A stretch of DNA of 38,236 nt from Betaproteobacteria bacterium (lineage in GTDB: Bacteria; Pseudomonadota; Gammaproteobacteria; Burkholderiales; Ga0077523). The position numbers and the translations under genes are program-made. Positions 17,212-25,338 of this stretch are shown here, one piece after another. The stretch covers positions 1-38,236 of the forward strand of contig JANXYG010000053.1 of the NCBI GenBank assembly GCA_025350245.1. Reading direction: 5' to 3'. Numbering within the stretch: position 1 is the first letter of the stretch; every line of letters begins with the position of its first letter. The notes under the pieces are model-generated. The model saw only the letters and a list, made by a program, of their open reading frames with translations, did no database searches and had not been told where the DNA came from.

Positions 17212-18087
17212 TCAAAGGTCGTCCGAATACCGCGGCGTGGCGGCAAACTCCTCGCCATGGCCGATATGAAAATCGTTGCCACCGCGATCGGAACCGCGCA
17301 GCAACCATAGCGGCCGTCGGGCCAGGCTGAACGAGATGCCGGCCTGCTGCTGCATGCCGGCCAGGTCGCGCGCGAAGCGCGATGTGGCCGGCATGTAGCG
17401 CACGACGAACCCTGCCCGCCGCTGCGCCGAACGGTTGTGCGCCGACCCGTGGACAAGAAATATGTCGTGCAACGAAAACTGCCCGGCATCGAGCACGTCA
17501 TCGCGGGCGGGCGCCGCATCGAAGCTGGCAGGTTCGATCTCCTGCCCCAGCACGCGGTCGGGCCGCATCGCGTCGCGGTGCGGATACACGCTGCCAGCGG
17601 CATGCGAGCCGGGAAGGTAGCGCATGCAGCCGTTTTCCGGCGTTGCTGGGTCGAGCGCGATCCAGACCGAACACGTTGCCAACGGCCGGATCGGCCAGTA
17701 TTCGCCGTCCTGGTGCCACGGCACCTCGCGCCCGATGCGCGCCGGCTTGCAGAACACCTGGCTGCCCCACAGGATGATGTCGGGTCCGATGATCTGCTCC
17801 ACCAGATCGAGAATCGGCGGCAGCGTCGCGTAGTCGAACCAGGCCGTCGCCTCGCTCGCCGGATGTCGGGCACCGTTGGGAATGTGCGGACACACCAGGC
17901 TCTCCGGGGCAGTGTCGGCGCAATTGATCAGCAGCGCGTCGAGCGACGCCCGCATGCGCGCGAGCAGGTCGGGGGCGATGCGCACCGGCGCAACAACCAG
18001 ACCATCGCGGCGATAGGCCTTGAGGGCGGAGGCGTCGAGCAGACTGGCTTTCGGGACCACCAGCGGTTCAGCCAGTGACAGGGTCAT
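17212..18087 (-). CDS. Phytanoyl-CoA dioxygenase (PhyH) family protein
   Basis: This 291-residue Fe(II)/2-oxoglutarate oxygenase has the iron ligands His125 and Asp127 in VPWHQDGEYW and the distal His in LVHGSAHNRS (about 213). Arg224 or Arg230 probably binds 2-oxoglutarate. Length and the MRYLPGSH motif fit PhyH. The substrate is unknown; bacterial members hydroxylate varied small molecules. The ATG at 18087 is the natural start. It is a second 2-oxoglutarate oxygenase in the window besides the TauD-type at 6359, with no evident link between them. Confidence 0.9.
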   Translation of the reverse strand: MTLSLAEPLVVPKASLLDASALKAYRRDGLVVAPVRIAPDLLARMRASLDALLINCADTAPESLVCPHIPNGARHPASEATAWFDYATLPPILDLVEQIIGPDIILWGSQVFCKPARIGREVPWHQDGEYWPIRPLATCSVWIALDPATPENGCMRYLPGSHAAGSVYPHRDAMRPDRVLGQEIEPASFDAAPARDDVLDAGQFSLHDIFLVHGSAHNRSAQRRAGFVVRYMPATSRFARDLAGMQQQAGISFSLARRPLWLLRGSDRGGNDFHIGHGEEFAATPRYSDDL

Positions 18088-18210
18088 GACGACAAGCGGC
18101 GCGAGGGGGGCGGAAAGGCGTCGATGACGGCTGCTGGCGCTGCATGCTCGTTACCTTGTGGGAGGTGTCGACCGGATCGATGGTAGCAGCATCGCATTAT
18201 CGATCGGCAT

Positions 18211-18687
18211 TCATCCGCGCCCGCGATACGGTGCCACACCGGTATCCGGTATCCACACGCCGCGCGGCGGCGCGCCGGTCTGCCAGAACACGTCGATCGG
18301 GATGCCGCCGCGCGGATACCAATAGCCGGCGATGCGCAGCCAGCGTGGCTTCAGCAATATCTCGAGCCGGCCGGCGATCGACAAGGTACAGTCCTCGTGA
18401 AACGCGCCGTGATTGCGAAACGCGCCCAGATAGAGCTTGAGCGACTTGCTCTCCACCAGCCAGCGGCCCGGCACATAGTCGATGACCAGGTGGGCGAAGT
18501 CCGGCTGCCCGGTGATGGGGCACAACGTGGTGAACTCAGGCACCGCGAAGCGCGCTAGGTAGCGCTTGTCGGGGTGCGGATCGGGAATCCGCTCGAGCAA
18601 TGCTTCCGCCGGCGTCGACGGCAGTGCGGTGGTGGTGCCGAGTTGTTTCAGCGATGCGGCGGCGGGACGCGCCTTGGCGGTGGGCAT
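18211..18687 (-). CDS. queF: NADPH-dependent 7-cyano-7-deazaguanine reductase QueF
   Basis: QueF reduces preQ0 to preQ1 in queuosine synthesis. This is the short (158-residue, unimodular) form. The nucleophile Cys56 is in [14 protein letters not shown], with Asp63 next to it. The QueF NADPH motif is [16 protein letters not shown], with Glu98 in AFHED. The ATG at 18687 is the only good start. It is divergent from the gene at 18803; the 115-base gap holds a 9-bp inverted repeat. Confidence 0.95.
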   Translation of the reverse strand: MPTAKARPAAASLKQLGTTTALPSTPAEALLERIPDPHPDKRYLARFAVPEFTTLCPITGQPDFAHLVIDYVPGRWLVESKSLKLYLGAFRNHGAFHEDCTLSIAGRLEILLKPRWLRIAGYWYPRGGIPIDVFWQTGAPPRGVWIPDTGVAPYRGRG

Positions 18688-18720
18688 GCAGACAGGCCGG
18701 TCAGGTCGTGGAACCGGTAT

Positions 18721-18748
18721 TCTGCCTCGTTAATCGTGGCGAGGCAGA
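18721..18748. repeat. 9-bp perfect inverted repeat between queF and its divergent neighbour
   Basis: TCTGCCTCG (18721-18729) pairs exactly with CGAGGCAGA (18740-18748) around a 10-base AT-richer loop. Its position between two divergent genes would suit an operator or a hairpin in a leader; nothing identifies a binding protein. Confidence 0.5.
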
Positions 18749-18802
18749 GTCGGCGGAACCATCCACCGGGATCGAATTCCAACGATGAAGGAGAGAGCAC
18801 CC

Positions 18803-19633
18803 ATGAAGACATCCAGGAAAGGGTCCACCGCCAGTCTCGCGTTGCCCGCCACCCCATCAGAGGCGGCCAGGGCCCTCGGGGGACCCTGTGGGCGCTGGGT
18901 ATCGAGGTTCGTGCTGGCGATGGCGCTCGGGTTTGCCACCCTGGCCGGCGCCGCGATTCCGGAGCCGCTGCCGATTGCCAGGGTGGTCGCTGCCGCCCGC
19001 GCGGGTGATGACGTGGCCACGATCATCGCGCAGATCAAGACGGCCAGGACCACCTATGCCTTGCGCGGCTCCGACTTCGGCAAGCTCGCGACAGCGGGCG
19101 TGCCGGCGGCCCTGCTCGATTCGCTCCAGCAGGGGTTCGTCGACGACGTGGATCTGCTGGTTCGCTACTGGAGCGGCGGGGAATCGATGGGGCCCTGCGC
19201 GTGGTGCTACCCGCAGCAGGTCGACCTGGGCCAGCCGCCGGAACCCGCCAGCGGCAGGACCTTTCCGCCGCCGTTGCGCGTCGCATTCGGTCGCCCGCTG
19301 GGCCTCCCCGACTGGTATCGCCCCGCCGGATTCACCGTCGGCCGCCACATCACGGTCGCGCAGGTAAGCGAGATGGTGAAGGCGGGACAAGGCGCGGACG
19401 AAATCCTGCAAACGCTGCGCAGCGCCGGACTCGACGGCGTGATCGGCATCGGCGGCGTGGGCACATTCGGGACGCGATTGCAGGCCGGCATTTCCGGATC
19501 ACGCTTTGCTGCCCTGCGCGCGGAGGGCATGCCCGACACGGTGCTCGATGAACTGCAGGGGCGCTACCTCGCGATGTACGTGGAATATCTGCGCCTGCGC
19601 TACAAGAACCTCGGCAAAGGATCACACCGGTAG
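18803..19633 (+). CDS. Unrecognised secreted protein with an internal duplication
   Basis: I do not recognise this 276-residue protein. The ATG at 18803 has GGAGAGAG at good spacing. A hydrophobic signal segment (RFVLAMALGFATLAGAAIP) follows an odd 30-residue lead, part of which (ALGGPCGRW) is encoded by the same repeat that ends the UPF0149 gene. The mature part appears to contain two related units: AARAGDDVATIIAQIK with GSDFGKLATAGVPAALLDSLQ, and MVKAGQGADEILQTLR with GSRFAALRAEGMPDTVLDELQ, each ending in a (V/Y)-L-x-x-RY helix. A Trp/Pro/Cys-rich linker (GPCAWCYP) joins them. It is probably periplasmic or outer-membrane associated; function unknown. Confidence 0.7.
   Translation: MKTSRKGSTASLALPATPSEAARALGGPCGRWVSRFVLAMALGFATLAGAAIPEPLPIARVVAAARAGDDVATIIAQIKTARTTYALRGSDFGKLATAGVPAALLDSLQQGFVDDVDLLVRYWSGGESMGPCAWCYPQQVDLGQPPEPASGRTFPPPLRVAFGRPLGLPDWYRPAGFTVGRHITVAQVSEMVKAGQGADEILQTLRSAGLDGVIGIGGVGTFGTRLQAGISGSRFAALRAEGMPDTVLDELQGRYLAMYVEYLRLRYKNLGKGSHR
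18874..18897 (+). repeat. Third, partial copy of the G-rich repeat, within a signal-peptide region
   Basis: Twenty-four bases, CCTCGGGGGACCCTGTGGGC and GCTG, are identical to 17107-17130. They encode LGGPCGRW in the N-terminal lead of the secreted protein at 18803. Confidence 0.8.
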
Positions 19634-19642
19634 CAGAGCAAG

Positions 19643-19670
19643 CCCCACCCTCAGGCTACGCTGCGCTATG
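19643..19670 (+). repeat. Diverged copy of the CCCACCCCCAGGCTGCGC motif
   Basis: This 28-base stretch in the convergent gap between the secreted protein and guaD matches 17053-17080 at all but about four positions. It belongs to the same intergenic repeat family. Confidence 0.6.
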
Positions 19671-19686
19671 TAACCAAGAGATTCGT

Positions 19687-21036
19687 TCAGCCGAATACTC
19701 GACGGCCGCCGGCATAGGTTGCGACGACATTGCGGTCGTCACCCAGCGTCATCAGCGCAGTCAACACGTCGTCGATCCCGGTCACCGTCGTCATCCGCTC
19801 CGCCAGCAGCGGTGTCGAGGCCGGGTTGATCACCACCAGATCGGCGTCGAGTCCGGGCGCAAGGTTGCCGGTGACCGCGCCCAGACCCAGCGTCCGGGCT
19901 GCACCGGCAGTAGCGAGCCAGAGCGCCTGCGCCGGATGCAGGCTCGCGCCGCGCAGGCGTGCCACCAGCATCGCGGCGCCCATGGTTGCCAGCATCGACA
20001 GCGTGGTGCCCGCGCCGACGTCGGTTGCGAGACCGACCATGACACCCGCCGAGCGGGTCGCTGCGACATCGAACAGGCCGCTGCCGAGCGCCAGGTTGGA
20101 CGTCGGGCAATGCGCGATGGCCGCGCCCGAGGCGGCCAGTCGCTCGCGCTCCAACGCCGACAGATGGATGCCATGCCCGAACACGGCGCCTGGACCCAGC
20201 AGCCCGAAACGGTCGAACACGTCGGTGTAGTCGCGCGCCTCGGGAAAGAGCTCGTGCACCCAGCCGAGTTCGGCGGTGTTTTCGGCCAGATGTGACTGCA
20301 GCAGCATGCCGGGATGTTCGCGCCACAATGCGGCGGTGGCTTCGAGTTGTTCGGGGGTGCTGGTGGCGACGAATCGCAAGGTGAGCGCGTGGTGCAGCCG
20401 GCCCCCGCGGCCATGCCAGCGGGCGATCAGGCCCTTCGATTCGTCGTAGCCGCGCCGGGCGGTGTCGAGCAACCCGGCGGGCGCGTTGCGGTCCATGAGC
20501 GCCTTGCCGGCGAACACGCGCAAGCCGGTCGGCAATGCCGCGGTGAACAGCGCATCGACCGATTGCGGATGGACCGTTCCGTAGACGGCTGCCGTGGTGG
20601 TGCCGTTGCGTCGAAGCTGGTCGAGGAACACGGCGGCGACGCGCCCGGCATGGCCGGCATCGGCGAACGCGGCTTCTGCCGGGAACGTGTAACGCTCCAG
20701 CCAGTCGAGCAACGGGTAACCGACGGCGCCCGCAATGCCGAGTTGCGGATAGTGAACGTGGCAGTCGATGAATCCGGGCATGAGGAGCGCGCGCGGATAG
20801 CGCACCACCGGCGTTGCCGGCGGCAGCCGCGCGAGCACGTCCGCGGCCGGACCGATGTCGGCGATGCGCTCGCCGCGGATCGCGACGACGGCGTCGGGCT
20901 CGTACCAGAGCGCTTCATCGGCCGGCACCAGGAACGGATCGCCGCGAAACGCGACCGCCGGCCCGCGAATCGCGTATCGGGCAACCGCGGTCAAGGCAGT
21001 GAGCGCCGGACCGCTCCCAAGCGAACCGGCCCCCAT
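19687..21036 (-). CDS. guaD: Guanine deaminase
   Basis: Guanine deaminase converts guanine to xanthine in purine catabolism. The 449-residue frame has the amidohydrolase HxH in MPGFIDCHVHYPQ, LLQSHLAENTAELGWV, FGHGIHL and the Asp of ATDVGAGTTLSML, all as expected, and the family length (~440). The ATG at 21036 lies inside a G-rich repeat-like stretch without a Shine-Dalgarno. TTG at 20994 (LTAVARYAIRGPAV) would give 435 residues and is a fair alternative. The very long upstream open frame is a shadow of DUF3429. Confidence 0.92.
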   Translation of the reverse strand: MGAGSLGSGPALTALTAVARYAIRGPAVAFRGDPFLVPADEALWYEPDAVVAIRGERIADIGPAADVLARLPPATPVVRYPRALLMPGFIDCHVHYPQLGIAGAVGYPLLDWLERYTFPAEAAFADAGHAGRVAAVFLDQLRRNGTTTAAVYGTVHPQSVDALFTAALPTGLRVFAGKALMDRNAPAGLLDTARRGYDESKGLIARWHGRGGRLHHALTLRFVATSTPEQLEATAALWREHPGMLLQSHLAENTAELGWVHELFPEARDYTDVFDRFGLLGPGAVFGHGIHLSALERERLAASGAAIAHCPTSNLALGSGLFDVAATRSAGVMVGLATDVGAGTTLSMLATMGAAMLVARLRGASLHPAQALWLATAGAARTLGLGAVTGNLAPGLDADLVVINPASTPLLAERMTTVTGIDDVLTALMTLGDDRNVVATYAGGRRVFG

Positions 21037-21077
21037 TGGGGGTGGCGAAGCGAGGCGGAGCCTGGGGGGGGCGTCAT
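21030..21077. repeat. G-rich repeat-like stretch between DUF3429 and guaD
   Basis: The stretch around CCCCCATTGGGGGTGGCGAA followed by GCGAGGCGGAGCC and a run of G looks like a Burkholderiales intergenic repeat, including the small palindrome CCCCCATTGGGGG. It contains the annotated guaD ATG, so it may decide or disturb that start. Confidence 0.45.
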
Positions 21078-21536
21078 CTAGACGTGCACCGCCGCGCGGC
21101 CGACGCACACCACGACCACGGCGGTGAGCCCGTTGCGCAGGCTCAGGTACCAGGGCGGCAGAGCGAAACGTCGCGCGAACCCCCGGTCCATCGACAGCTG
21201 GATGACGAACATCACGGCGATGAACACCAGCCCGTTGTGCAGGGGCACCATCATCCCGACCCAACCCACCAGCGCCGACACCACGCTCCACGCCATGATC
21301 GTGTCGCGCTCGCCCTCGCCCACCTTGGGATGGAGCATGGCGAAGCCCCAGTGCACGGCGCCGACGAACGTGAGGATCACCGCCGCGTAGGATCGCAGCC
21401 AGTCGGCGAGCATCGGACGATAGGGTTCGGGCGCCACCCAGAGCGAGCCGGCGAGAACGATGAAGGGCAGCAGCCCGCCCGCACCGAGCCACAGCGGCGT
21501 GTTCGGGATCGGCTGGTGCGGATCGGAAAGCGCCAT
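21078..21536 (-). CDS. DUF3429 family inner-membrane protein
   Basis: The 152-residue protein has about five hydrophobic segments (LWLGAGGLLPFIVLAGSLWV, YAAVILTFVGAVHWGFAM, AWSVVSALVGWVGMMVP, GLVFIAVMFVIQL, GLTAVVVVCVGRAA). FVGAVHWGFAM is the DUF3429 hallmark as I remember it. No function is established for the family. The ATG at 21536 gives a short polar N-terminus before the first segment. It lies between the photolyase-like gene and guaD on the same strand and may be co-transcribed with them. Confidence 0.85.
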   Translation of the reverse strand: MALSDPHQPIPNTPLWLGAGGLLPFIVLAGSLWVAPEPYRPMLADWLRSYAAVILTFVGAVHWGFAMLHPKVGEGERDTIMAWSVVSALVGWVGMMVPLHNGLVFIAVMFVIQLSMDRGFARRFALPPWYLSLRNGLTAVVVVCVGRAAVHV

Positions 21537-21584
21537 CTGCCGACATTCAGGGCGAACGGGTGTGGAAGCGCAGGCGCGGGGGGT

Positions 21585-22793
21585 TCACGTCGCGCGCGCC
21601 ACCTGCTCCCAGAACTGGCTGAACGAGCGACACGGTTGCGCCGGATCGTCCAGGAATCGCGGCGCATCCACGAGTTCGACCCGTTCGTCGTCCAGCGCTT
21701 CGCGGTACCCGGGATTCAGCGTGGCGACGGCCTGCACGGAATCGGCGGCGTCGAGCGCCGCCGGCAGCGTCGCGAGATCGCCGCACCAGACCACGTCGGC
21801 CAGTTGGCGCATGCCGTCGATCACGAAGCGCCAGCGTCGTTCCGACCATGGAAAGCGGGCGTGGAACGGCGCATGCAGCACGCCGATGACGAGGTCGACC
21901 TGCTTCGGCCGCTTCAGGCTCCACGGATGCAGCAGCGCGATGCGCCTGCCGTTCACCGCGCGAGCGTCGAGCTCGGCAAACTCGCCAGCGGGTGCCACCC
22001 CCAGCAGCACGGGAATCTCGACACCCTCAGGACGCTGCGACTCCGGCCCCGCGTCGCGACCATGGCGCGCGAGTTCGTCGAGCGCCGGATAGGCGGCATC
22101 GATGGCGGTGCCCTGACTCGCCAGCGCCGGCGCATACCGCGCGACGTTGTCGGCGTTGAACAGGTAGGGTTTGCTGCTGAAGGTGCCCGCGCACCACTGC
22201 CACGACAGGTGATTGGAGGCGAGATCGCCATCGAGCAAGTGGCCATACAGCCAGTCGGCGGCCGCGCGCCAGGCGACCTTGCGCAGGTGCACCACATAGG
22301 ACGCGAGCCACATCCGCTGGTGGTTATGCAGGTAACCGGTGGCGTAGAGCTGGCGCACCGTGGCGTCGATCACCGGCACGCCGGTGGACGCGGTGAGGAT
22401 GTCATCGGGAAGCGTCGCCGCGTACTCGACGCCGGCCAGCGGCGCGCGAATGTCGCGAAGAATGTCTTCGCCCTGATGACCCCAGACGTGATGAAAGAAC
22501 TCGCGCCATGCGAGCTCGAACACCAGTTTGTCGTCGGTGTTGACCCGGAAGCGCGCGCGCAGGCTGTCGACGATTTCGGGCAGGTCGATGAAGCCGTGCG
22601 TGATCCATGGCGACAATCGCGTGACCGCGCCATCGAGGGAGTTGCGCGTGCGTCCGTAGGCGCGCGGGTCGACGCGCCGCAATTGCGCCAACGCCGCCTC
22701 GCGCGTCGGCGTCCAGCCGGGCAGGTCGAAGACGCTGCCCTGCGCCGGGGCGCCATTGCCATCGTTCGATCGCGGTGCGTGCCAGCGTGCCAT
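21585..22793 (-). CDS. Photolyase/cryptochrome-like FAD protein with apparently permuted domain order
   Basis: The 402-residue protein starts directly with the helical FAD-binding domain of photolyases (residues ~20-230): LSPWITHGFIDLPEIV, FELAWREFFHHVW, TGVPVIDATVRQLYATGYL, HNHQRMWLASYVVHL, NHLSWQWCAGTFSSKPYLF and NADNVARYAP. The usual N-terminal alpha/beta domain is not in front. Instead residues ~265-402 look like that domain placed behind: a strand GRRIALLHP, VDLVIGVLHAPF, RRWRFVIDGMRQLADVVWCG, AALDAADSVQAVATLNP and a final CRSFSQFWEQV, which resembles the F-x-P/Q-F-W end of the alpha/beta domain. FAD binding is likely. Repair or signalling function is open. The ATG at 22793 is a good start. 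Confidence 0.85.
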   Translation of the reverse strand: MARWHAPRSNDGNGAPAQGSVFDLPGWTPTREAALAQLRRVDPRAYGRTRNSLDGAVTRLSPWITHGFIDLPEIVDSLRARFRVNTDDKLVFELAWREFFHHVWGHQGEDILRDIRAPLAGVEYAATLPDDILTASTGVPVIDATVRQLYATGYLHNHQRMWLASYVVHLRKVAWRAAADWLYGHLLDGDLASNHLSWQWCAGTFSSKPYLFNADNVARYAPALASQGTAIDAAYPALDELARHGRDAGPESQRPEGVEIPVLLGVAPAGEFAELDARAVNGRRIALLHPWSLKRPKQVDLVIGVLHAPFHARFPWSERRWRFVIDGMRQLADVVWCGDLATLPAALDAADSVQAVATLNPGYREALDDERVELVDAPRFLDDPAQPCRSFSQFWEQVARAT

Positions 22794-22799
22794 TGGCGA

Positions 22800-22985
22800 C
22801 TACCGGCCCGGCACGGCGGCCGACGAGGCCTCGAGCATGGCCATGACGTCCCGCTTCGGATCGGTGTCGGCGGGATGCGTCGAATGCGACGAGCGCGGGA
22901 TGTCGGCCCGCAGCGCCTGACTGGCGGCGCACCCGGCCTTGCCGGGAACAAGGACTTCTGGGGGAGGAGTATCGATTGCAGCCAT
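22800..22985 (-). CDS. Possible small protein upstream of the photolyase-like gene
   Basis: A 61-codon frame (ATG 22985, or GTG 23024 for 74) ends 7 bases before the photolyase-like gene. It reads MAAIDTPPPEVLVPGKAG to MAMLEASSAAVPGR. No motif and no clear Shine-Dalgarno is visible, and it fills an otherwise empty gap. Its closeness to the next start is the only support. Confidence 0.25.
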   Translation of the reverse strand: MAAIDTPPPEVLVPGKAGCAASQALRADIPRSSHSTHPADTDPKRDVMAMLEASSAAVPGR

Positions 22986-23069
22986 GGCGTCGAGATCGAA
23001 AGGGGGACAGCCATAGTTTGCCACGCCGCCAGCGCGTGCAGGCAGGCTCGCGATACCCTGGCCTCGAAC

Positions 23070-24233
23070 CTACTGCCAGTCGGAGAGCGAGATGCCGATG
23101 CCGGCGGTGGTCTGGCGGTAGTTGTAATCGATCAGGGTCTCGCCGTAGCCGGAGAACACCTGGAGATAGCCCTTGAGGTTGCGATAGAGCGGGAAGCGCC
23201 AGTCGAACTGCAGCGCCCCCCGGTTGGCCGTGCCGCTGAAGTTGTTGCGGGCGAGCACCGCAAAGCTGTGGCCGCTGTCGGCGGGTTGGTACACCGCGAG
23301 CAGATCGCCACGACCGAGATAGTGGACGATGTCGGGGTTGTTGTCGTTGCCGTGGCTTTCCGGCAACCGCCACCACGGCCGGATCAGCACCGAGAAGTCG
23401 CCGCGCTCGATGCCGAACTGCGCATAAACCCGATTCCAGCTGCGCGACAACGGCTCGCCACGGCCGTTGCTCTGGTGCACGAAGCCGAAATTCACGAACC
23501 GCCACTGCAAGCCGAGCGGCAGCTTCACGTCCGTGCGCAGCACCGCCATCGCCTCGGGTTCGTAGTTGGTCTCGCGGAACGGCGCCGACGGACTGTAGAT
23601 CTGCCAGCTCGACTGCTGCGTGAGCGCCACCCACAGATCGAGGCGGCGATCGAACAACCCTTGCACCAGCTTGGTCTTGAACGACAACTGGTACTTGGCT
23701 TCGATGTTGCGCAGGTTGGTTGTCGTGCCCCCGAGCGCCAGGCCCGAGAACGGGGCCTCGTTCGGGGCATCGGTGTAGCGGGCGAACAGGAAATAGTTCG
23801 GCTTGTGGGTGCGCAGGCGCAGCACGCCGAAGCGCGAGTCCTGATCGAGCTCCCATTTGAAAGCAAGCGCTGATCCGGTGCGAGCGGGCTTGTCGTGGCG
23901 GGCCACGAAGTCGCCGGCCACGCTCTGGCGACGGTCTTCCGGCAGCGGCGGCGGTTCCGTGCGCGCGGTCGGTGGTGGGGCCGCGGGTCGCCCGGCGAGT
24001 TGGTCGTAGCAGGCCAGGCGCACGCGATCGTCGGGTATGGTCGCGCAACCGGCCACGCCGGCGTCATCGGCGATCGCGCCGCCCGCCAGGACCGCCATCC
24101 GGACCGCACCCGCGATCGCCAACGGCCACCCTCGGCGGGCGACGGCATGACGACGGATTGGTATGCCGCACGTGCCCGGAGCAGCCGTCAGGGTCCCGGG
24201 ACGCTTGCTCACCCGACCACATCGGGGCAGCAT
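23070..24233 (-). CDS. pldA: Outer-membrane phospholipase A (OmpPLA)
   Basis: PldA is a beta-barrel phospholipase of the outer membrane, active as a calcium-bound dimer on misplaced phospholipid. The catalytic His and Ser are in FGFVHQSNGRGEP and the Asn in SRSWNRVY. NYEPEAMAVL and the closing ISLSDWQ with a C-terminal aromatic region fit the barrel. Before the barrel is a proline-rich stretch and an ADD...CATIPDDRVRLACYDQLA segment seen in proteobacterial PldA. I chose ATG 24233 (387 residues), with GAGGGAACGAGG upstream; GTG 24212 is an alternative. The signal region (RRGWPLAIAGAVRMAVLAGG) is internal to a long basic lead. It is divergent from the gene at 24269. Confidence 0.92.
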   Translation of the reverse strand: MLPRCGRVSKRPGTLTAAPGTCGIPIRRHAVARRGWPLAIAGAVRMAVLAGGAIADDAGVAGCATIPDDRVRLACYDQLAGRPAAPPPTARTEPPPLPEDRRQSVAGDFVARHDKPARTGSALAFKWELDQDSRFGVLRLRTHKPNYFLFARYTDAPNEAPFSGLALGGTTTNLRNIEAKYQLSFKTKLVQGLFDRRLDLWVALTQQSSWQIYSPSAPFRETNYEPEAMAVLRTDVKLPLGLQWRFVNFGFVHQSNGRGEPLSRSWNRVYAQFGIERGDFSVLIRPWWRLPESHGNDNNPDIVHYLGRGDLLAVYQPADSGHSFAVLARNNFSGTANRGALQFDWRFPLYRNLKGYLQVFSGYGETLIDYNYRQTTAGIGISLSDWQ

Positions 24234-24268
24234 GCGCCTCGTTCCCTCATTTTCGACCGGAGACCTGG

Positions 24269-24838
24269 ATGGACGTCGTCGTGTATCTCGCCAATGGCGC
24301 ATTGCGCCGTTTCGTGCAGCCTGAAGAGGATTCGGCGGCAACGCTGGCCACGTTCCAGCCGGCGCGCATGTTCGCCGTGCCCACACTCATCATCGGCAGC
24401 CCGACCGCCACCGTGCTGCTGGCCACGCGCGAGATCAGCCGGGTCGATCTGCGCACCCAGGAAACCCTGCCGGTCCCGCAGGGCGTGGGGGGCGGTTCGG
24501 TCACGGTGCTCGGCGGCGAGTCCGACTTCATCGAACGCCGGGATGCCGTGTTCATCGACGGCGCTCAGGCCGTATCGGTGGGAGAAAAACTCTCCGGGGT
24601 GATCGCCTACGAAATGGCGGGCGGCCACAAGCTCTACGGCTCGCTCGAGGCGCAGCTCGATTCGATGGCGGCGGTGTTCAACAGCATGCAGCACCTGCTC
24701 GCGCAACCGGTGCTCGCCTTCAACCTGCCCGGTGGCGGCGCCACCTACATCAACCCGATCAACCTGGTCGGCATCACCCTGCACCCGGGCCTGCAATCGC
24801 TGCCGCGCGGCAGCCTCGCCGCCAGCCTGGTGGAATAG
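24269..24838 (+). CDS. Unrecognised cytosolic protein
   Basis: This is a 189-residue protein I cannot place. The ATG at 24269 has GGAGACC upstream. It seems to contain beta-rich stretches (MFAVPTLIIGSPTATVLLATREI, VGEKLSGVIAYEMAGG) and ends with LNLPGGGATYINPINLVGIT-like sequence (FNLPGGGATYINP). The N-terminal TATVLLATREISRVDLRT and C-terminal ATYINPINLVGITLHP have a similar pattern, which may indicate two related beta units. There is no signal peptide and no membrane segment. It is divergent from pldA across 35 bases, so the two may share a control region. Confidence 0.6.
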   Translation: MDVVVYLANGALRRFVQPEEDSAATLATFQPARMFAVPTLIIGSPTATVLLATREISRVDLRTQETLPVPQGVGGGSVTVLGGESDFIERRDAVFIDGAQAVSVGEKLSGVIAYEMAGGHKLYGSLEAQLDSMAAVFNSMQHLLAQPVLAFNLPGGGATYINPINLVGITLHPGLQSLPRGSLAASLVE

Positions 24839-24888
24839 ACCGCCTGCAGGCAACCCGAGCGGATGCGACCTGGCGCCCGCCGAGCGGT

Positions 24889-25338
24889 TCATGGTGGCGG
24901 TTGCAGCCGTCCGTCGACAATGCGCACCCGGTCGCCCACCTGCAGATCCGAGGCATCGGGCTCGGACACGGTGGTGTAGCCACCAACGTCGAGCCAGACA
25001 ATGATGTCGAAGCTGGTTTCACGCATGCGGTCGAGCATGCGGTCGCTCCCCCGCGCGCCGACGAACGATTTCACCTTGCGGCCGGGGCCGAAGGTGAATC
25101 CGGCCACCGGACCCACCAGCAAAGGTTCGCCCGGCCCGCTCTTGATGCTGAGCGAATTGCGCTGATCCAGCGCGGTGTCGGCATTCGGGATCGGGCGCTC
25201 GCCATGGCGCTCGCGAATGGTGCGGATGACACCGCAAGTGGGGCACGCCGCGGCTTCGTCCGAGACCGTGTCCTTTGCCACCACCTGCGACCCGACCGCG
25301 AGCAGCGCCGCCAGACCCAGCGCAGCGCCGCCGTTCAC
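24889..25338 (-). CDS. Secreted protein with SlyB/YcfJ-like C-terminus
   Basis: The 149-residue product has a signal peptide (GAALGLAALLAVGSQVVA), then ACPTCGVIRTIRERHG, and ends FDIIVWLDVGGYTTVSEP, DLQVGDRVRIVDGRL. This resembles the beta-strand end of SlyB/YcfJ-type envelope proteins, but the usual glycine zipper is not obvious; GPVAGFTFGPG is the nearest. The start is GTG 25338, overlapping the stop of the binding-protein gene (GTGA). It is probably a periplasmic or envelope protein co-expressed with that transporter component. Function unknown. Confidence 0.7.
   Translation of the reverse strand: MNGGAALGLAALLAVGSQVVAKDTVSDEAAACPTCGVIRTIRERHGERPIPNADTALDQRNSLSIKSGPGEPLLVGPVAGFTFGPGRKVKSFVGARGSDRMLDRMRETSFDIIVWLDVGGYTTVSEPDASDLQVGDRVRIVDGRLQPPP

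Noticed and set aside
22402-24048. A 548-codon minus-strand frame spanning the photolyase-like and pldA genes
   Set aside because: It crosses two genes with well-supported frames and shows low-complexity Arg/Pro-rich translation.
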